From positions 6,217,313 through 6,281,312 of the forward strand of contig OZ024856.1 of NCBI GenBank assembly GCA_964017155.1: DNA of 64,000 bases. The letters are read 5' to 3'. The notes beneath the pieces are model-generated. The model did not search any database and was not told the origin of the DNA. It worked only from the letters and a program-made list of their open reading frames with translations. Both the position numbers and the translations under genes were made by a program. Shown here piece by piece: positions 28,901 through 43,900 of the stretch (the stretch's first letter is position 1; each line of letters opens with the position of its first letter). The stretch comes from Oasisia sp. SBJ-2009 (Eukaryota > Annelida > Polychaeta > Sabellida > Siboglinidae).

Positions 28901-31900
28901 CTCACAGATATTGGTCCATTCCGTCATGCAGCAGACAGATTAAACTACTGTCTGTCATCTATATAACGACAATGTGTTAATTTATTGTAATGTCAGATCT
29001 ACAAGTCTTTACATGTAATGATCATTGAACTAAAATAATAGTACTAAGAGTCATTTAAAGTAAAAATGTGCAATAAAATATTCATAAATACATTAAAATG
29101 CTAACTATTAGATAGAATATAATAGTAAGATGTTGACTTAAAAGTAAATATGGCATCCTATAAAACAGCAGCACCCAGGAGGACAGACAACTGACTGGTG
29201 TTTACCTCTTCAGGTCAGCTCCGGCCAGTGACCAGATGACTGACCACAAGGATGGCTTCAGTGACGTCCTGGGGCTGCTGGAGAACAACTTCCCCGGTGA
29301 TGAGACGCCCAGTGTCCCTGAGCACGAGCACGAGCCTGACTACAAGTCCAACTACCGCTTCAGTGTGGGCCAGCTGCCCTCCTGGGCCAAGAAACAGGTA
29401 CAGGGCTCATGTCATGTTTGTGTTGGTCAACTCAGGTGTGTATGTCACCCATGTGTTGACAGACACAGGTGTGTGTGTCACCCATGTGTTGACTGACTCA
29501 GGTGTCTAAGTCACCCATGTGTTGACTGACTCAGGTGTCTATGTCACCCATGTGTTGACTGACTCAGGTGTCTATGTCACCCATGTGTTGACTAACTCAG
29601 GTGTCTATGTCACCCATGTGTTGACTGACTCAGGTGTCATGAAATTGCTCAGTGTCTTTCAATTGAGAGAACCCGGATTCATATTCTGTGCTCCGTGTCA
29701 AAGCTTGGGGAAGTTCATTCACTCTACATTGCTCCAGTTCAGTCAGCTGTATGAATGAGTACCTGGCTATACATAGTAGTGGATATTTGTGTACACACAC
29801 TCTTTGTGCATTGATTGCAGAATCTTCCCAGATAAGACAAGATGATGTTTTACGAGGGAGTAAATGTAGCAGTATAAGTATGGGTGCTAGGCCCTCTAAG
29901 AACTCACCTTTACCCTTGTTGCCCCAGGTGCTGCAGGGGTCAGTGAGACCTAAGAACTCACCTTTGCCCTTGTTACCCCAGGTGCTGCAGGGGTCAGTGA
30001 GACCACACACGGAGGATGAGGACGTGAAGACAGCCGCCCCGCGGTCCCGGTGGGCGGAGAACCCCAGCCTCGTGATGAAGACCATGGTGGAGGAGAACAG
30101 CCCCATGAAGCTGTCTCTCTCAGACACCTTCAGTGAGTTGAGACTTGTACTTGTACTTACAGGTCAGTCTGATGGTGTCCACTGGTGCTGGACTCTGTCA
30201 CTCTACCATCCCTCTCTATATACCTCTACTCCTCGTTGCCAAATACAGCAGGGTCTAGTGCAGTAGTGCCGCACTAGGTAGAGCGAAACATGTGAATGCA
30301 ACATCGAAGACAACACTAAAGAGTGAAACACTGTAGTTGACTTTATACCTGTGTTTTGGCAAAAGTAAGCTGAGTATTTGAACCAACAATACAGATGTAC
30401 TTGTGTTTCTTCAGATCTGCAGAAGTCACCAGAGATGGCGTCTGACATGCTGCAGAGTCTGGGCAGAGACACGGTCAGTTCACATTCCTCCATCACACTA
30501 CACACAATCTCAGTGTCCACATTACTGTAATTTTGTCATCACTACTTTATTAACTCTGTCACCGGCCATGGCCATTTAATCGGCCCATGACACATTCCCG
30601 CATAAAAGCAATTTTTGCTTCCGTAACCAATAACCGACTCAAGCACATTTGGTATCGTCAGATCGCTGACAGATTTTTTAAGATGACGTATATTTATTCA
30701 TGAACAGATTGAATGACAGCTAGTTACACGCAGGCGGACAACACGTGACAAAGTTGGTGCCCAAATTTGGGTGGTTTTCTAGCCCTTCTATGACGAATTT
30801 ACGAATCCATTCATAAAGTCCTAATCCCTTGCATGCGTGATACCAATAGAAAGTTCAGTTCTTGCCCAATCTTATTTTATTTATTTATTTTATTATAATA
30901 AAGAGTTAAATTAAAGTAAAATTATATCTCATTCATATCGCAGGGTTAACAAACTCTCGAGGCAGTTTTTGTTAATTATCCTGAGGTATAAGCCATGGAT
31001 CTGCATAATATATAAATAAATTAAACATCCTGGAATTACGTTTTGAGTCTTCTGTATATTTCTGATTGTGTGTTGCCAATCTGTCCATCAGGTGCCGGTC
31101 GTTGACGACGATGACTTCAACCAGGACGACAGTGACGACGATGAATTCAGAGTACTGGGGATTAGGAAGAAGGACACTAGCTTGCAGGAGAATCCTCAGG
31201 TAACAGGACACTAGCTTGCAGGAGAACCCTCAGGTAACAGGACACTAGGTTGCAGGAGAATCCTCAGGTAACAGGACACTAGCTTGCAGGAGAATCCTCA
31301 GGTAACAGGACACTAGCTTGCAGGAGAATCCTCAGGTAACAGGACACTAGCTTGCAGGAGAATCCTCAGGTAACAGGACACTAGCTTGCAGGAGAACCCT
31401 CAGGTAACAGGACACTAGGTTGCAGGAGAATCCTCAGGTAACAGGACACTAGCTTGCAGGAGAACCCTCAGGTAACAGGACACTAGCTTGCAGGAGAATC
31501 CTCAGGTAACAGGACACTAGCTTGCAGGAGAATCCTCAGGTAACAGGACACTAGGTTGCAGGAGAATCCTCAGGTAACAGGACACTAGCTTGCAGGAGAA
31601 TCCTCAGGTAACAGGACACTAGCTTGCAGGAGAATCCTCAGGTAACAGGACACTAGGTTGCAGGAGAATCCTCAGGTAACAGGACACTAGCTTGCAGGAG
31701 AATCCTCAGGTAACAGGACACTAGCTTGCAGGAGAATCCTCAGGTAACAGGACACTAGCTTGCAGGAGAACCCTCAGGTAACAGGACACTAGCTTGCAGG
31801 AGAATCCTCAGGTAACAGGACACTAGCTTGCAGGAGAATCCTCAGGTAACAGGACACTAGGTTGCAGGAGAATCCTCAGGTAACAGGACACTAGCTTGCA

Positions 31901-34900
31901 GGAGAACCCTCAGGTAACAGGACACTAGCTTGCAGGAGAATCCTCAGGTAACAGGACACTAGGTTGCAGGAGAATCCTCAGGTAACAGGACACTAGCTTG
32001 CAGGAGAATCCTCAGGTAACAGGACACTAGCTTGCAGGAGAATCCTCAGGTAACAGGACACTAGCTTGCAGGAGAACCCTCAGGTAACAGGACACTAGCT
32101 TGCAGGAGAATCCTCAGGTAACAGGACACTAGCTTGCAGGAGAATCCTCAGGTAACAGGACACTAGCTTGTACTGGGGAGTTCAACAACAGCTGTGGATG
32201 CTGATGTAGGCGGCGATGGTTCTAGAACCCGGAAACTCGGTTACTGTAGCGCAAACTTGTTCTACATGTATGATAAGTTGATACTGGGTGAATTGTTTTA
32301 GATACAGGGTGCTATGTTGACATAGCGTGAGCATGTCCTGGATCTAGTAGGATCTAGTAGGCTCAATCTGTTCTTGATCCTATGTACATACATACTATGA
32401 GAGTTGCCATGGTTGCAGGCGGCAGACCGGCTGAGTTCCCTCCGCAGCTGTCAGTTTGGGGGGCGGGAGTCAACTGAATGTGAGGACAGAGACGAGGCGG
32501 CGGACAGGGAGGTGATCTACTACCCCACCCCCACGGACGACCTACCCTCACCCGCCTCATCCAGGTACCTCACTCACATCAGCTACATCAATCAGGCACC
32601 TCACATCACCCTCTGGCTCATCCAGGCACCTCACATCACCCTATACCTCATCCAGACATCTCACATCACCCTCTACCTCATCCAGGCACCTCACATCACC
32701 CTCTACCTCATCCAGGTACCTCACATCACCCTCCACCTCATCCAGGCACATCACCTTCTACCTCATCCAGGGTCTTCACATCACCCTCTACCTCATCCTG
32801 GCACCTCACATCACCCTCTACCTCATCCAGGCACCTCACATCACCCTCTACCTCATCCTGGCACCTCACATCACCCTCTACCTCATCCTGGCACCTCACA
32901 TCACTCTCTACCTCATCCTGGCACCTCACATCACCCTCCACCTCATCCAGGCACCTCACATCACCCTCTACCTCATCCAGGCACCTCACATCACCCTCTA
33001 CCTCATCCTGGCACCTCACATCACCCTCTACCTCATCCAGGCACCTCACATCACCCTCTACCTCATCCAGGCACCTCATGTCACCCTCAGCCCAATCCAT
33101 GTACCTCACATCATCACCAACCACACAATATACCTCACATCACCCTCAACCCCGTCCAGGGTCTTCACATCACCTTCAATCCCATTACGACCCATCCCCG
33201 TGCCACCCAAAACAAAAAGCTACAACCACAAAATGTTAATTTGTATAGGTACTCTGTCCAGTTCTGATGATTGGTCAAAGGACATTACGTGGACAGCCAC
33301 CACACACCACTACAAGCACTAGACTACCTCACAGTAATACCACACTGGCAGTTACCACATTACATTACATTAACAGTTACCATACCTCATTACGCCATTA
33401 GCCATATTACATTACACTGGCAGTTATCAAATTACACTGACAGTCGACATGCTTAATTACCCTTGAACTGTGCTACATTGACCTGACGACACTACATCAT
33501 GGGTGGAGCTCTATTACATGGGTGGAGCTCTACATCATGGGTGGAGTTAGTGGTGTAGCAGGCTCAGTTGAGGTCCTTGTAATGTGCAAGTCGTGATTCT
33601 TGTTTCTTGTGTCCTACAGTAAATTCCCGGTGTTTGAAGACAGTAACAAGTCAAAAGGTCGAGGTAGGTTGACTCTAATGACTGGTATATATAATTATGT
33701 TAGGTTGACTCTGATCACTGGTATATATAATTATATTAGGTTGACTCTGATCACTGGTATATATAATTATGTTAGGTTGACTCTGATCACTGGTATATAT
33801 AATTATGTTAGGTTGACTCTAATGACTGGTATATATAATTATATTAGGTTGACTCTGATCACTGGTATATATAATTATGTTAGGTTGACTCTAATGACTG
33901 GTATATATAATTATATTAGGTTGACTCTGATCACTGGTATATATAATTATGTTAGGTTGACTCTGATCACTGGTATATATAATTATGTTAGGTTGACTCT
34001 GATCACTGGTATATATAATGCTGTAGGAGCCAGTGACTGAATGGGCTGAATTAGCTGTGATATAGATGTGTGTATGTGTGCATATGTTGTAGATGACTCA
34101 CAGTACTTGTATGTTGAAGATGACCTGTACTACTTGTGTGTTGTAGATGACCTGTACTACTTGTGTGCTGTAGATGACTTGTACTACTTGTGTGTTGTAG
34201 ATGACCTGTACTACTTGTGTGTTGTAGATGACCTGTACTACTTGTGTGTTGTAGATGACCTGTACTACTTGTATGTTGTAGATGACCTGTACTACTTGTA
34301 TGTTGTAGATAACCCGCAGTACTTGTGTGTTGTAGATGACCTGTACTACTTGTGTGTTGTAGATAACCTGCAGTACTTGCGTGTTGTAGATAACCTGCAG
34401 TACTTGTGTGTTGTAGATAACCTGCAGTACTTGTGTGTTGTAGATGACCTGTACTACTTGTGTGTTGTAGATAACCCGCAGTACTTGTGTGTTGTAGATG
34501 ACCTGTACTACTTGTGTGTTGTAGATAACCCGCAGTACTTGTGTGTTGTATATAACCCGCAGTACTTGTGTGTTGTAGATGACCTGTACTACTTGTATGT
34601 TGTAGATGACCTGTACTACTTGTGTGTTGTAGATGACCTGTACTACTTGTGTGTTGTAGATAACCCACAGTACTTGTGTGTTGTAGATGACCTGTACTAC
34701 TTGTGTGTTGTAGATAACCCGCAGTACTTGTGTGTTGTAGATAACCCGCAGTACTTGTGTGTTGTAGATGACCTGTACTACTTGTGTGTTGTAGATGACC
34801 TGTACTACTTGTGTGTTATAGATGACCTGTACTACTTGTATGTTGTAGATGACCTGTACTACTTGTGTGTTATAGATGACCTGTACTACTTGTATGTTGT

Positions 34901-37900
34901 AGACGACACAGGGTTGGAAGACATGAGTGAGGATGACACTGACACACCTACCACGAGTACACCCTCGACCCCAGCGACAGAGCAAATGAAGCCCTTCCCT
35001 GGTGATGACAGTGACATGGTGAGTGAATACTCATGTGCCTTCACCTTAGACATGTGTTCTATCGTCCTGTTAAGTGACTTCTGCATATTGTAATTCTAAA
35101 GAATTTATTATGAACTTCCCTTAGATAGGTAACATTTTGAGAATATTATCAATCTGACATCACCACTGCCAGGGTCCTTGTTGGCCTCCATTATTTATTT
35201 ATTTCCAAACTTGAGACGGAACCAACACTAATATGATCTCCAACAACAGTCACAAAGATTTATTTTTACTTAAGCCTGGTGTACACTATACAACTATTGT
35301 TGTAAGTCAGTCGATTTGCCGACATAAACCTGTTTGTTGCTAATGCGTGCGGGTCTAAAGACTTGCTAAAACATTTGTCTTTCGTTGTCCTGACCAACAC
35401 AACAAAAGTCTGGCAGACAAGATGGACTTTCTGAATGTTGTGTAAAAACGGGCAATGACAGGGTCTATCTTTGTCAAGATGTAATCGAAGTGTGCCGGTT
35501 CCATCCGGTGAAATTTTTTTTGAATTCATCGCTCTCTTCGCTACGTAATCCAGCTATAAGGTTCTCACACAACCTTTGCTCGTCATGCTTGCAAATGTGT
35601 GGTTTAGCCCAAAACCATCTCGATCTTCTCAACATAGCTTGAAATGAGCATAGCCAAGGCATTTAGAGTTTTTTAGCTTTTTAGTTTTCAGAATTCATCG
35701 TCAGAGGTGTGCATGCGTACATTTGGTATAACTAAACTATGGTAGTATTGCAGCAGTGACAACAACATATGTTGTGAACAACTAGTGTTGTGTAGTGTGG
35801 GCGGTCCACCAACATAAACAACAACTAGTGTTGTGTAGTGTGGGCGGTCCACCTACATAAACAACAACTAGTATTGTGTAGTGTGGGCGGTCCACCTACA
35901 TAAACAACAACTAGTGTTGTGTAGTGTGGGCGGTCCACCAACATAAACAACAACTAGTGTTGTGTAGTGTGGGCGATCCACCAACATAAACAACAACTAG
36001 TGTTGTGTAGTGTGGGCGGTCCACCAACATAAACAACAACTAGTGTTGTGTAGTGTGGGCGGTCCACCAACATAAACAACAACTAGTGTTGTGTAGTGTG
36101 GGCGGTCCACCAACATAAACAACAACTAGTGTTGTGTAGTGTGGGCGGTCCACCAACATAAACAACAAGTAGTGTTGTGTAGTGTGGGCGGTCCACCAAC
36201 ATAAACAACAAGTAGTGTTGTGTAGTGTGGGCGGTCCACCAACATAAACAACAAGTAGTGTTGTGTAGTGTACACCGGGCTTTACAGTCCCCAATGTTGA
36301 GACCCAGAATTTTACACAAATGTACTATACCCGGAATGCAATTTTTTCTCTCAACACGGATACGGCAAATGTGAGGGCGTTTTAACTTTCAGAAATTCAT
36401 GCAGAACAACTACGAGAGTTTGACGGAGACGGAGAAGTTTGACACAAAACTGGAGGACGTGATGGAGGACACTGGCCTGACGATGTTCCCCACCGCCAGA
36501 CTCAGCTTCTCTCGCAAGTTCCTGTCTGGTGCCCCCAGGTAAACCTCACCCACCTCTTGTCTTGTCTTGTGTTGTCACGTGTCACTGTCAGGCACTGAAA
36601 GTTGTCACAATGTAGCTGCTTCATGGTCACACTCAGTCTGGTGATGGTCATCAGCTTATGTAATATACAACAAAATTTGGGTTGATTCTTGGCAACAGAG
36701 CATAATATTAACTCTTTATTGTTTTCAATATGAGAATGTTGTATTTCTTAAATTGAAATTAATAGTTAGAAGCAAAAAGTCAATATTAGAACATTTGTTA
36801 TTGTTGTAAAGATGGAATCATTTTTTTCCTGTGAGATCATAGTATGATTTTGAAAATATTTAACATAAAAGAAATTGTCATTTTCACTTAGTTTTGCAAT
36901 TATTTCACTGGCTTCATCTTGACATCTTTTGTTCGACATAAAATTATTATTATTATTAATTAAATAATATATATTTTTAGTTTACTCTTGTTATATGTGC
37001 ATTATGTGGAATATTTATATTAATGTCCATTGCGCCTTTTCTCGTATTGTACGGCACCATAGAATATTATAATATAAATATAATGCTAAATAAATCAATT
37101 TACTCAGAAAGCCACTGAATCCTGATGCTGCAAACACAGATCATTTGTTAAACGTTTTAGGAGCTTCGCAGATTTAGCAAGGAAATTAAGAAAACACTCA
37201 TATTTGTACTTTGTTTCAAGTAAAGGTACTTCCAAAAACATGTACTTTGATACTCAAGAAAAGTAAAGTCGTTCCATCCCGGCTCTGGTTGGTTGGTACT
37301 GAGACGTTGCACCTGTTTCAGCCGCTATCCACTGCGCAGCAACCACGCTCACCCGCCCTCCTCCAGACAGGCCAAGACATTCCCTCCCACTGCCCAGGTA
37401 GGTGCCTTGTCATGCTGCTCTCACCTCGTGCATACGTCACCTAGAAACAGAGCCTTGACACCTGGAAAGTCGTCAGGTCTCAAGGTCGGGTCAAAGTTTG
37501 ATGACCTCTATCTCTGGATATGAAGGCCGGATTGACTTAAGATTTGATGGGAAATGTAGACTCACGATCATAAACTAACATACCAAATTTAGTTGAAAAC
37601 GGTCATGTACATTCTTGATCAATTTGACATGGAATGCCCCACCGTCATGTAGCCATTTGACTGTTACAGACGCCCGTGTGTACGGCCAGTGGCAGTGACA
37701 TCTCCAGTGGTGCAGACGACAAGAACACAATACCTTCAGTTAGACACACAGACACACAACAGAAGACAGGTAGGTTGTACAGCCCCTACCCCCTGACACA
37801 GGCAGCCCTTACCCTTGACACAGACAGCCTTTGACTAAAAACACATATCCCCAGTGTCTGTGAGCATTTATAACAGCAAGTAATTCTATGGTGTGTTAGT

Positions 37901-40900
37901 TAAATGTGTAACCACACACTTTGGTGCAAAGAAAACAGTAACTAGTTAATTAAACTGATGTAATTACATTGTTGTTAAAATGCTTTGCCACAACTCCTTG
38001 AAAACGATTTAACATCTCATGACATGTCAAATATAGTTATGTGTCACTGGAAGGTTATTTCAGCTTTAGAGGTATTGTACATGAATGGATGCTTCAAAAA
38101 GACTTAGAAGGACATTGCACAACTGACCGGTGGCCAAAGTGTGTCAATATTCAGCACTCAAACTGAAACAGAGTATATAAGGTGATGTGTCATACTTGTT
38201 TATTATAAATTCTTACGAAGTCACATGTCACAGGCTGAGACCCTGTGAAGACGTGAGTCACTGTCACCTGTGTCAGTAGACGCAGGAGATGGGCGAGTCT
38301 CTGTAGTTGACAGTTGACACACATCATTTGCACTCTAGCAAACACACTGCCACGAAGGACAAAATGGCTGCCAGAGCAAGAAGATAAATTGTCAACATCG
38401 TCACGCGACTGGAAGTCGATGCTTGACGTTGCTGACGATGGCGGCAGTAAACAGGAACGTGTCCCTCGCTCAAGGACACCCAACCCAGCGCTCGCTCGCC
38501 GATCCTTCTCCCCATCTGCAGGGCTCTACGGTAACTTGTCGTCAGCACTGGCACAAGGTGGTGGGGGCTAAAGGAACACACGTCACCTGTGGCATAAGGT
38601 GGTGGGGGCTAAAGGAACACATGTCACCTGTGGCATAAGGTGGTGGGGGCTAAAGGAACACACGTCACCTGTGGCACAAGGTGGTGGGGGCTAAATGAAC
38701 ACATGTCACCTGTGGCATAAGGTGGTGGGGGCTAAAGGAAAACATGTCACCTGTGGCCCAAGGTGGTGGGGGCTAAAGGAACACATGTCACCTGTGGCAT
38801 AAGGTGGTGGGGGCTAAAAGAACACACGTCACCTGTGGCACAAGTCGATGTATGTTAAATGTAACACACCTCACTTTTGGCACAAGGTGGTGTATGCTAA
38901 TGTAACACGTCCCCTTTAGCGTAAGATGGTAGACACTAACACAACACACTCCACCTGCGGCCTGAGGTGAAGGTTGTAGCCGTGACACTGACACGAGGTG
39001 GTGGAGCTAGAGGCTGACTCACACAACTGGTGCTGGTCTGACACGACACTTCACTCACCATGGCTTGTCATCTTCTGGTTGCAGGTGGTGCACTCTTGTC
39101 TTTGTTTAGGTGGTGCACTCAGGTTCTTGTTGTAAGTGGTACACTACTGTTGTGGGTGATGCACTATTGTGTTCATGTTGTAGGTGGTGTACTTATGTTC
39201 TTGTTACATGTTGTGTACTCGTGTATAGGTGGTGCACTCTTGTTGTACTGTTGTATTGTGGTGTATTCTTGTAGGTGGTGCACTCATGTTGTAGGTGGTG
39301 CACTCATGTTGTAGGTGGTGCACTCTTATTCATATTATAGGTGGTGCACTCAAGTTGTATCGTTGTAAGTGGTGCGTTGTTGTCATAAGTGGTACAGTCA
39401 CGTTGTACAATGTGCACTCGTAGTTGTTGTATGTGGTGTTGTCACATGTCTGTTTCATCTGACTTGACGTCACTCAGTGCCTCTGTGTCCTGTGTCCACG
39501 TTTCAGTGGTCAGTGACACACACAACCCTGGCCCTGCCTCACAGGTGTGTGGGCCGCGGCCCTCACTCAGGGCCAGCTACCTGCCCCAGCCAGCAGGTGA
39601 TTCTACCTCTCTGTCTGGCTGACTGACTGACTGGCTAGCTGATCCACACAACTGTCTCTGGCTGGCTAACTGATTCACACAACTGTCTCTGGCTGACTAA
39701 CTGATTCACACAACTATCTCTGGCTGACTGATTCACGCAACTATCTCTGGCTGACTGATTCACACAACTATCTCTGGCTGACTGATTCACACAATTGTCT
39801 CTGGCTGGCTGACTGATTCACACAACTATCTCTGGCTGACTAACTGATTCACACAACTATCTCTGGCTGACTAACTGATTCACACAACTATCGCTGGCTG
39901 ACTAACTGATTCACACAACTATCTTTGGCTGACTAACTGATTCACACAACTATCTCTGGCTGACTGATTCACACAACTATCTCTGGCTGACTAACTGATT
40001 CACACAACTATCTCTGGCTGACTGATTCACACAATTGTCTCTGGCTGGCTGACTGATTCACACAACTATCTCTGGCTGACTAACTGATTCACACAACTGT
40101 CTCTGGCTGGCTAACTGATTCACACAACTATCTCTGGCTGACTAACTGATTCACACAACTGTCTCTGGCTGGCTAACTGATTCACACAACTATCTCTGGC
40201 TGGCTAACTAATTCACACAACTATCTCTGGTTGACTAACTGATTCACACAACTGTCTCTGGCTGGCTAACTGATTCACACAATGTTTTCTGGCTGGCTAA
40301 CTGGTTCACACAACTGTCTCTGGCTGGCTAACTGATTCATGAATACAACTATCTCTGGCTGGCTAACTGATTCATACAATGTTTTCTGGTTGACTAACTG
40401 GTTCACACAACTGTCTCTGGCTGGCTAACTGATTCACACAATGTTTTTTTGTGGCTGGCTAACTGATTCACAAAACTGTCTCTGGCTGACTAACCGGTTC
40501 ACACATCTGTCTGTGGCTGGCTAACTGATTCACACAACTGTCTATGGCTGGCTAACTGATTCACACAACTATCCCTGGCTGACTAACTGATTCACACAAC
40601 TATCTTTGTCTGGCTAACTGATTCACACAACTATCTTTGTCTGGCTAACTGATTCACACAACTATCTTTGTCTGGCTAACTGATTCACACAGCTGTCTCT
40701 TGATACAACTGCTACTTTTGGTGTGTTTTCATGTACTAACAAACCTTAAGGTGTTAACGTTCCATTCTTTTGTTAACCTGTTATTTCAAAGCAAACCGTT
40801 GTTTATTATTGAGTAGTGCTGTCAATGCAGTGGTCATCTGTTTACTGAGGCTTGTGTCAGTGTTGAATTGAGACATGTTCTTATGTGAATGTTGGCATGT

Positions 40901-43900
40901 ACCGGTGTGCATGTTGGCACGTACTGACTGCATGTTGGCATGTACTGGTTTGCACAATGACATGACCGATTGCACAAGTTGGCATGATCTGGTATGCACA
41001 ATGGCATGTATCATGGTCGCATGTTTTTGCTGTGTTCACGTTTTTGCCCCAATCTTTCGTTGACGTGTGACAGTCTCGCATTTGTCTGTGGTATGTAAGA
41101 TGCATTTATGGTTATAAAACAGGAGTGTTTCCAGTGTTGAAACTTGTTAATTATGTTTGTTTGCAATGATCTAATGTATAAAGGTATATGTGCAAAGTTA
41201 TATTTTTAAGGCTAAAACTTTGAAAGATATATCATGCATATGGTTACCATGCATATCATGCCTGGTTAAAATAGCTCTTGGCACTTTTCTAGAGGTAACA
41301 CATTGTATGTTTCAATATGTCAGCTCAGGAATCTCCCATTTCAAAGTAAATTCTGAGTACGTCACTGGTATGAATGATACTGCTCATTGTAATTGCTAAT
41401 GGTTAGTTTATGTTATGTCTCTTAGGTGCACTAACCTCCAAGAATTACTGTTGTTTTCATTTTAATGACAGTTTGTTGTTTGATTTTGAGAAAGTGCAAG
41501 CACTCAGCATGGACGGTAAAGGACTAGAGAAATTATCTAACGATTGTTATAGATAACCCTTTCCTCTAACATGGACTGGTAGCTGGGCGATTGTGATTAA
41601 AACACAATTCCTGGTTCACATGTTATCTGGGTCTGTGGCTTTCAATGACAATCTTGACACGATGTTCAAAGGAGGTGTGATGCAGGTGTTGTTGGATAAT
41701 GTACATTGTGCAGTGTGTGTCTAGTTCTACAGTGGTGAGATGGTGGTGTTGTTGGCTGTCACCAGGTGGGTCCTCGGAGCTGAAGTTGCCCGCACGACAC
41801 AGGAGTTCGAAGGACGAGAAGACACTCGCTGCCCCAGACCGACTCACATCGACCCGAACCAACGGAGAGAAGCCAGCCAAGACACCCGGCCTGAGACCTC
41901 ACTCCTACAGCATGGCCACAGCCAGCTCCAAGGCGAAGAAGTTGCCTCGCACGAATCAGACGGACAAATCCGACGAGTCCGGCACATTGAGGAGTTCGGG
42001 TGGTAATTTGAGTGAAGCTCGGTCGCGTAAGTGGCACCCCAGTCGCAAGGGCAATCTGAGCGCGGCGCAGAAGGCAAAGTTCAAGTCGACGCCAAATCTG
42101 ATGGAGCTGAACGACACCGAGGGTGACATGGCGCCGCTGATGAGTGGCTCCAAGACCATGGAGGACCTCGAAATTGTCGACATGACTGCGAAGACGTCGG
42201 CTGTGAGTAGACGTGAGCTGCCTGTAGGCAAGAACAGGTCACGACGCAGCATGCCGGTGACACTGGGAACAAAGGGCTTGCTGACTGCCATTGAGTCACA
42301 GCCTGCTGTGAATGTCAACTCGCCTCTCAATGCGACATTCTCTATTCCCAGTCCGGTCTCTCCAACCGCAATCAGACGGCCAAACAGTGTTGTTGCTGGC
42401 AACGACGAAGCAGACCGCAAGGCCATGCCTCCACCAGTGGGTCACGTGACCAAGTCCCCAGTGGCTGGTCATGTGACCGTGCCGTCTGCCGCGAGGGAGC
42501 AGACGTCTGGCACGGGTGGGAGGAAGCCGGAGATGTCTCTGACCGAGGCAAAGGACATCCTGCTGGGCAGACACCGCGGCCCAGGGGCTGGACGCCCTGT
42601 GGACAGCGCCGTGCCACTGCCAGAGGGTGGAGCCACACAGGGCTCCAGCCCCACCCCCCGCGACATGGGAAGCGCGGAGGTGGAGCAGGACAACCACATG
42701 GAGCCGAGCCCCCTGGACCTGCCCGTGAAGGACAGCAACGTTGGGCAGCGTGACTCCATGCCGAGGGTGTCAACAGAGCCGGTGCTGGGACACACCAGGA
42801 CAACGTGGCACAGCAGCAGCGGCAGCGTACGAGCCGATGCCAGGCCACGGCACCGTGCCGGCGGGGCGTACCGCCGATCCTTCAGCCCCAGTTCGATCAC
42901 ACTGGCACGCACTCTCAGCCCCCTGACTGTGGTCGACATCGACAGTGAACTGGCCATGTCTACCCACTCGCCCTCTCACTCTGAGTCGGCCAGTCAGCTC
43001 AACTCTCACACTGACCGCCCGCCCTCCCAGCCACGCGTCCTGCCAGCCAGACAGACGCCGGTGATTGCGTCACAGTCGGACACAGCGCAGCCAGCAGGTG
43101 GCAGCAGCGAGCAGGTGCAGCTGAACGAGTTCTTCATGTCGCTGCTCAGCCGCAACAGTTCGAGTGCGAGCGACGATTCGGTGTCGTCGTCTGACGGCCG
43201 ACCGAAGCCGGGCCACACGGCGGCGGCGCGGAGTCTGTGGGAGAGGGCGATCCAACAGAAGGAGCTGGCCCAGGCGCGCAGGCCTGGCCTCCGCAGCAAG
43301 GGCGGGCGGGTCGACGCCAATGCCAACTGTGTCCAGGGCGAGGTGGACGTCGTGTCCGAGGTGACAGAGTCGGAGACAGACCGACAGGGGCTGACCAGTG
43401 CCTACATTACTGGCTGCAGGTACAGTGGTGTTTCACTCGCTCTCTCCCTCTGTCCCTCTTCCTCCCTCCCTCTTTCGCTCTCTCTGTCTGTCTGTATCTC
43501 ATATCTCACTCCCTCTCTCATGCGCTCTCTCTGTCTCTCTCTCTCTGACTGTCTGTCTGTTGCTCTCTCTCTCTCGCTCGCTCGCTCTCTCTCGCTGTCA
43601 CTCGCTCTCTCTCTCTCTCATGTGCAATACACTTCACATTCACTGCGTTACATTATCAGTATTGTAACTAATCTGAACTAATCTACTAAATTGGGCAAAA
43701 TGTGTTAAAATAAATATTGAGGTGTGTGAATTGTTGTTAAGATTGCAGAATTTTGCAGTTTTTTGATAGTTTCTATTCAGCTCGAATGATTTTATATCTT
43801 TATAATACGTCAGGCTTCAGTTTTCTAATTTTTGAGTCATAACAAATCTTCCAGTAGTAAAACTAACCATTCAACGTTTTGCCACAGATCTGTTGTCACA

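Noticed and set aside
30550..30909. piggyBac-like MITE with TTAA and CTCT ends
   Set aside because: Only the first few terminal bases match between ends, so it is not listed as a feature.
34051..34985. Minus-strand repetitive frames of 205 and 295 codons
   Set aside because: Complement of the 27-bp exon 24 acceptor array; no independent support.
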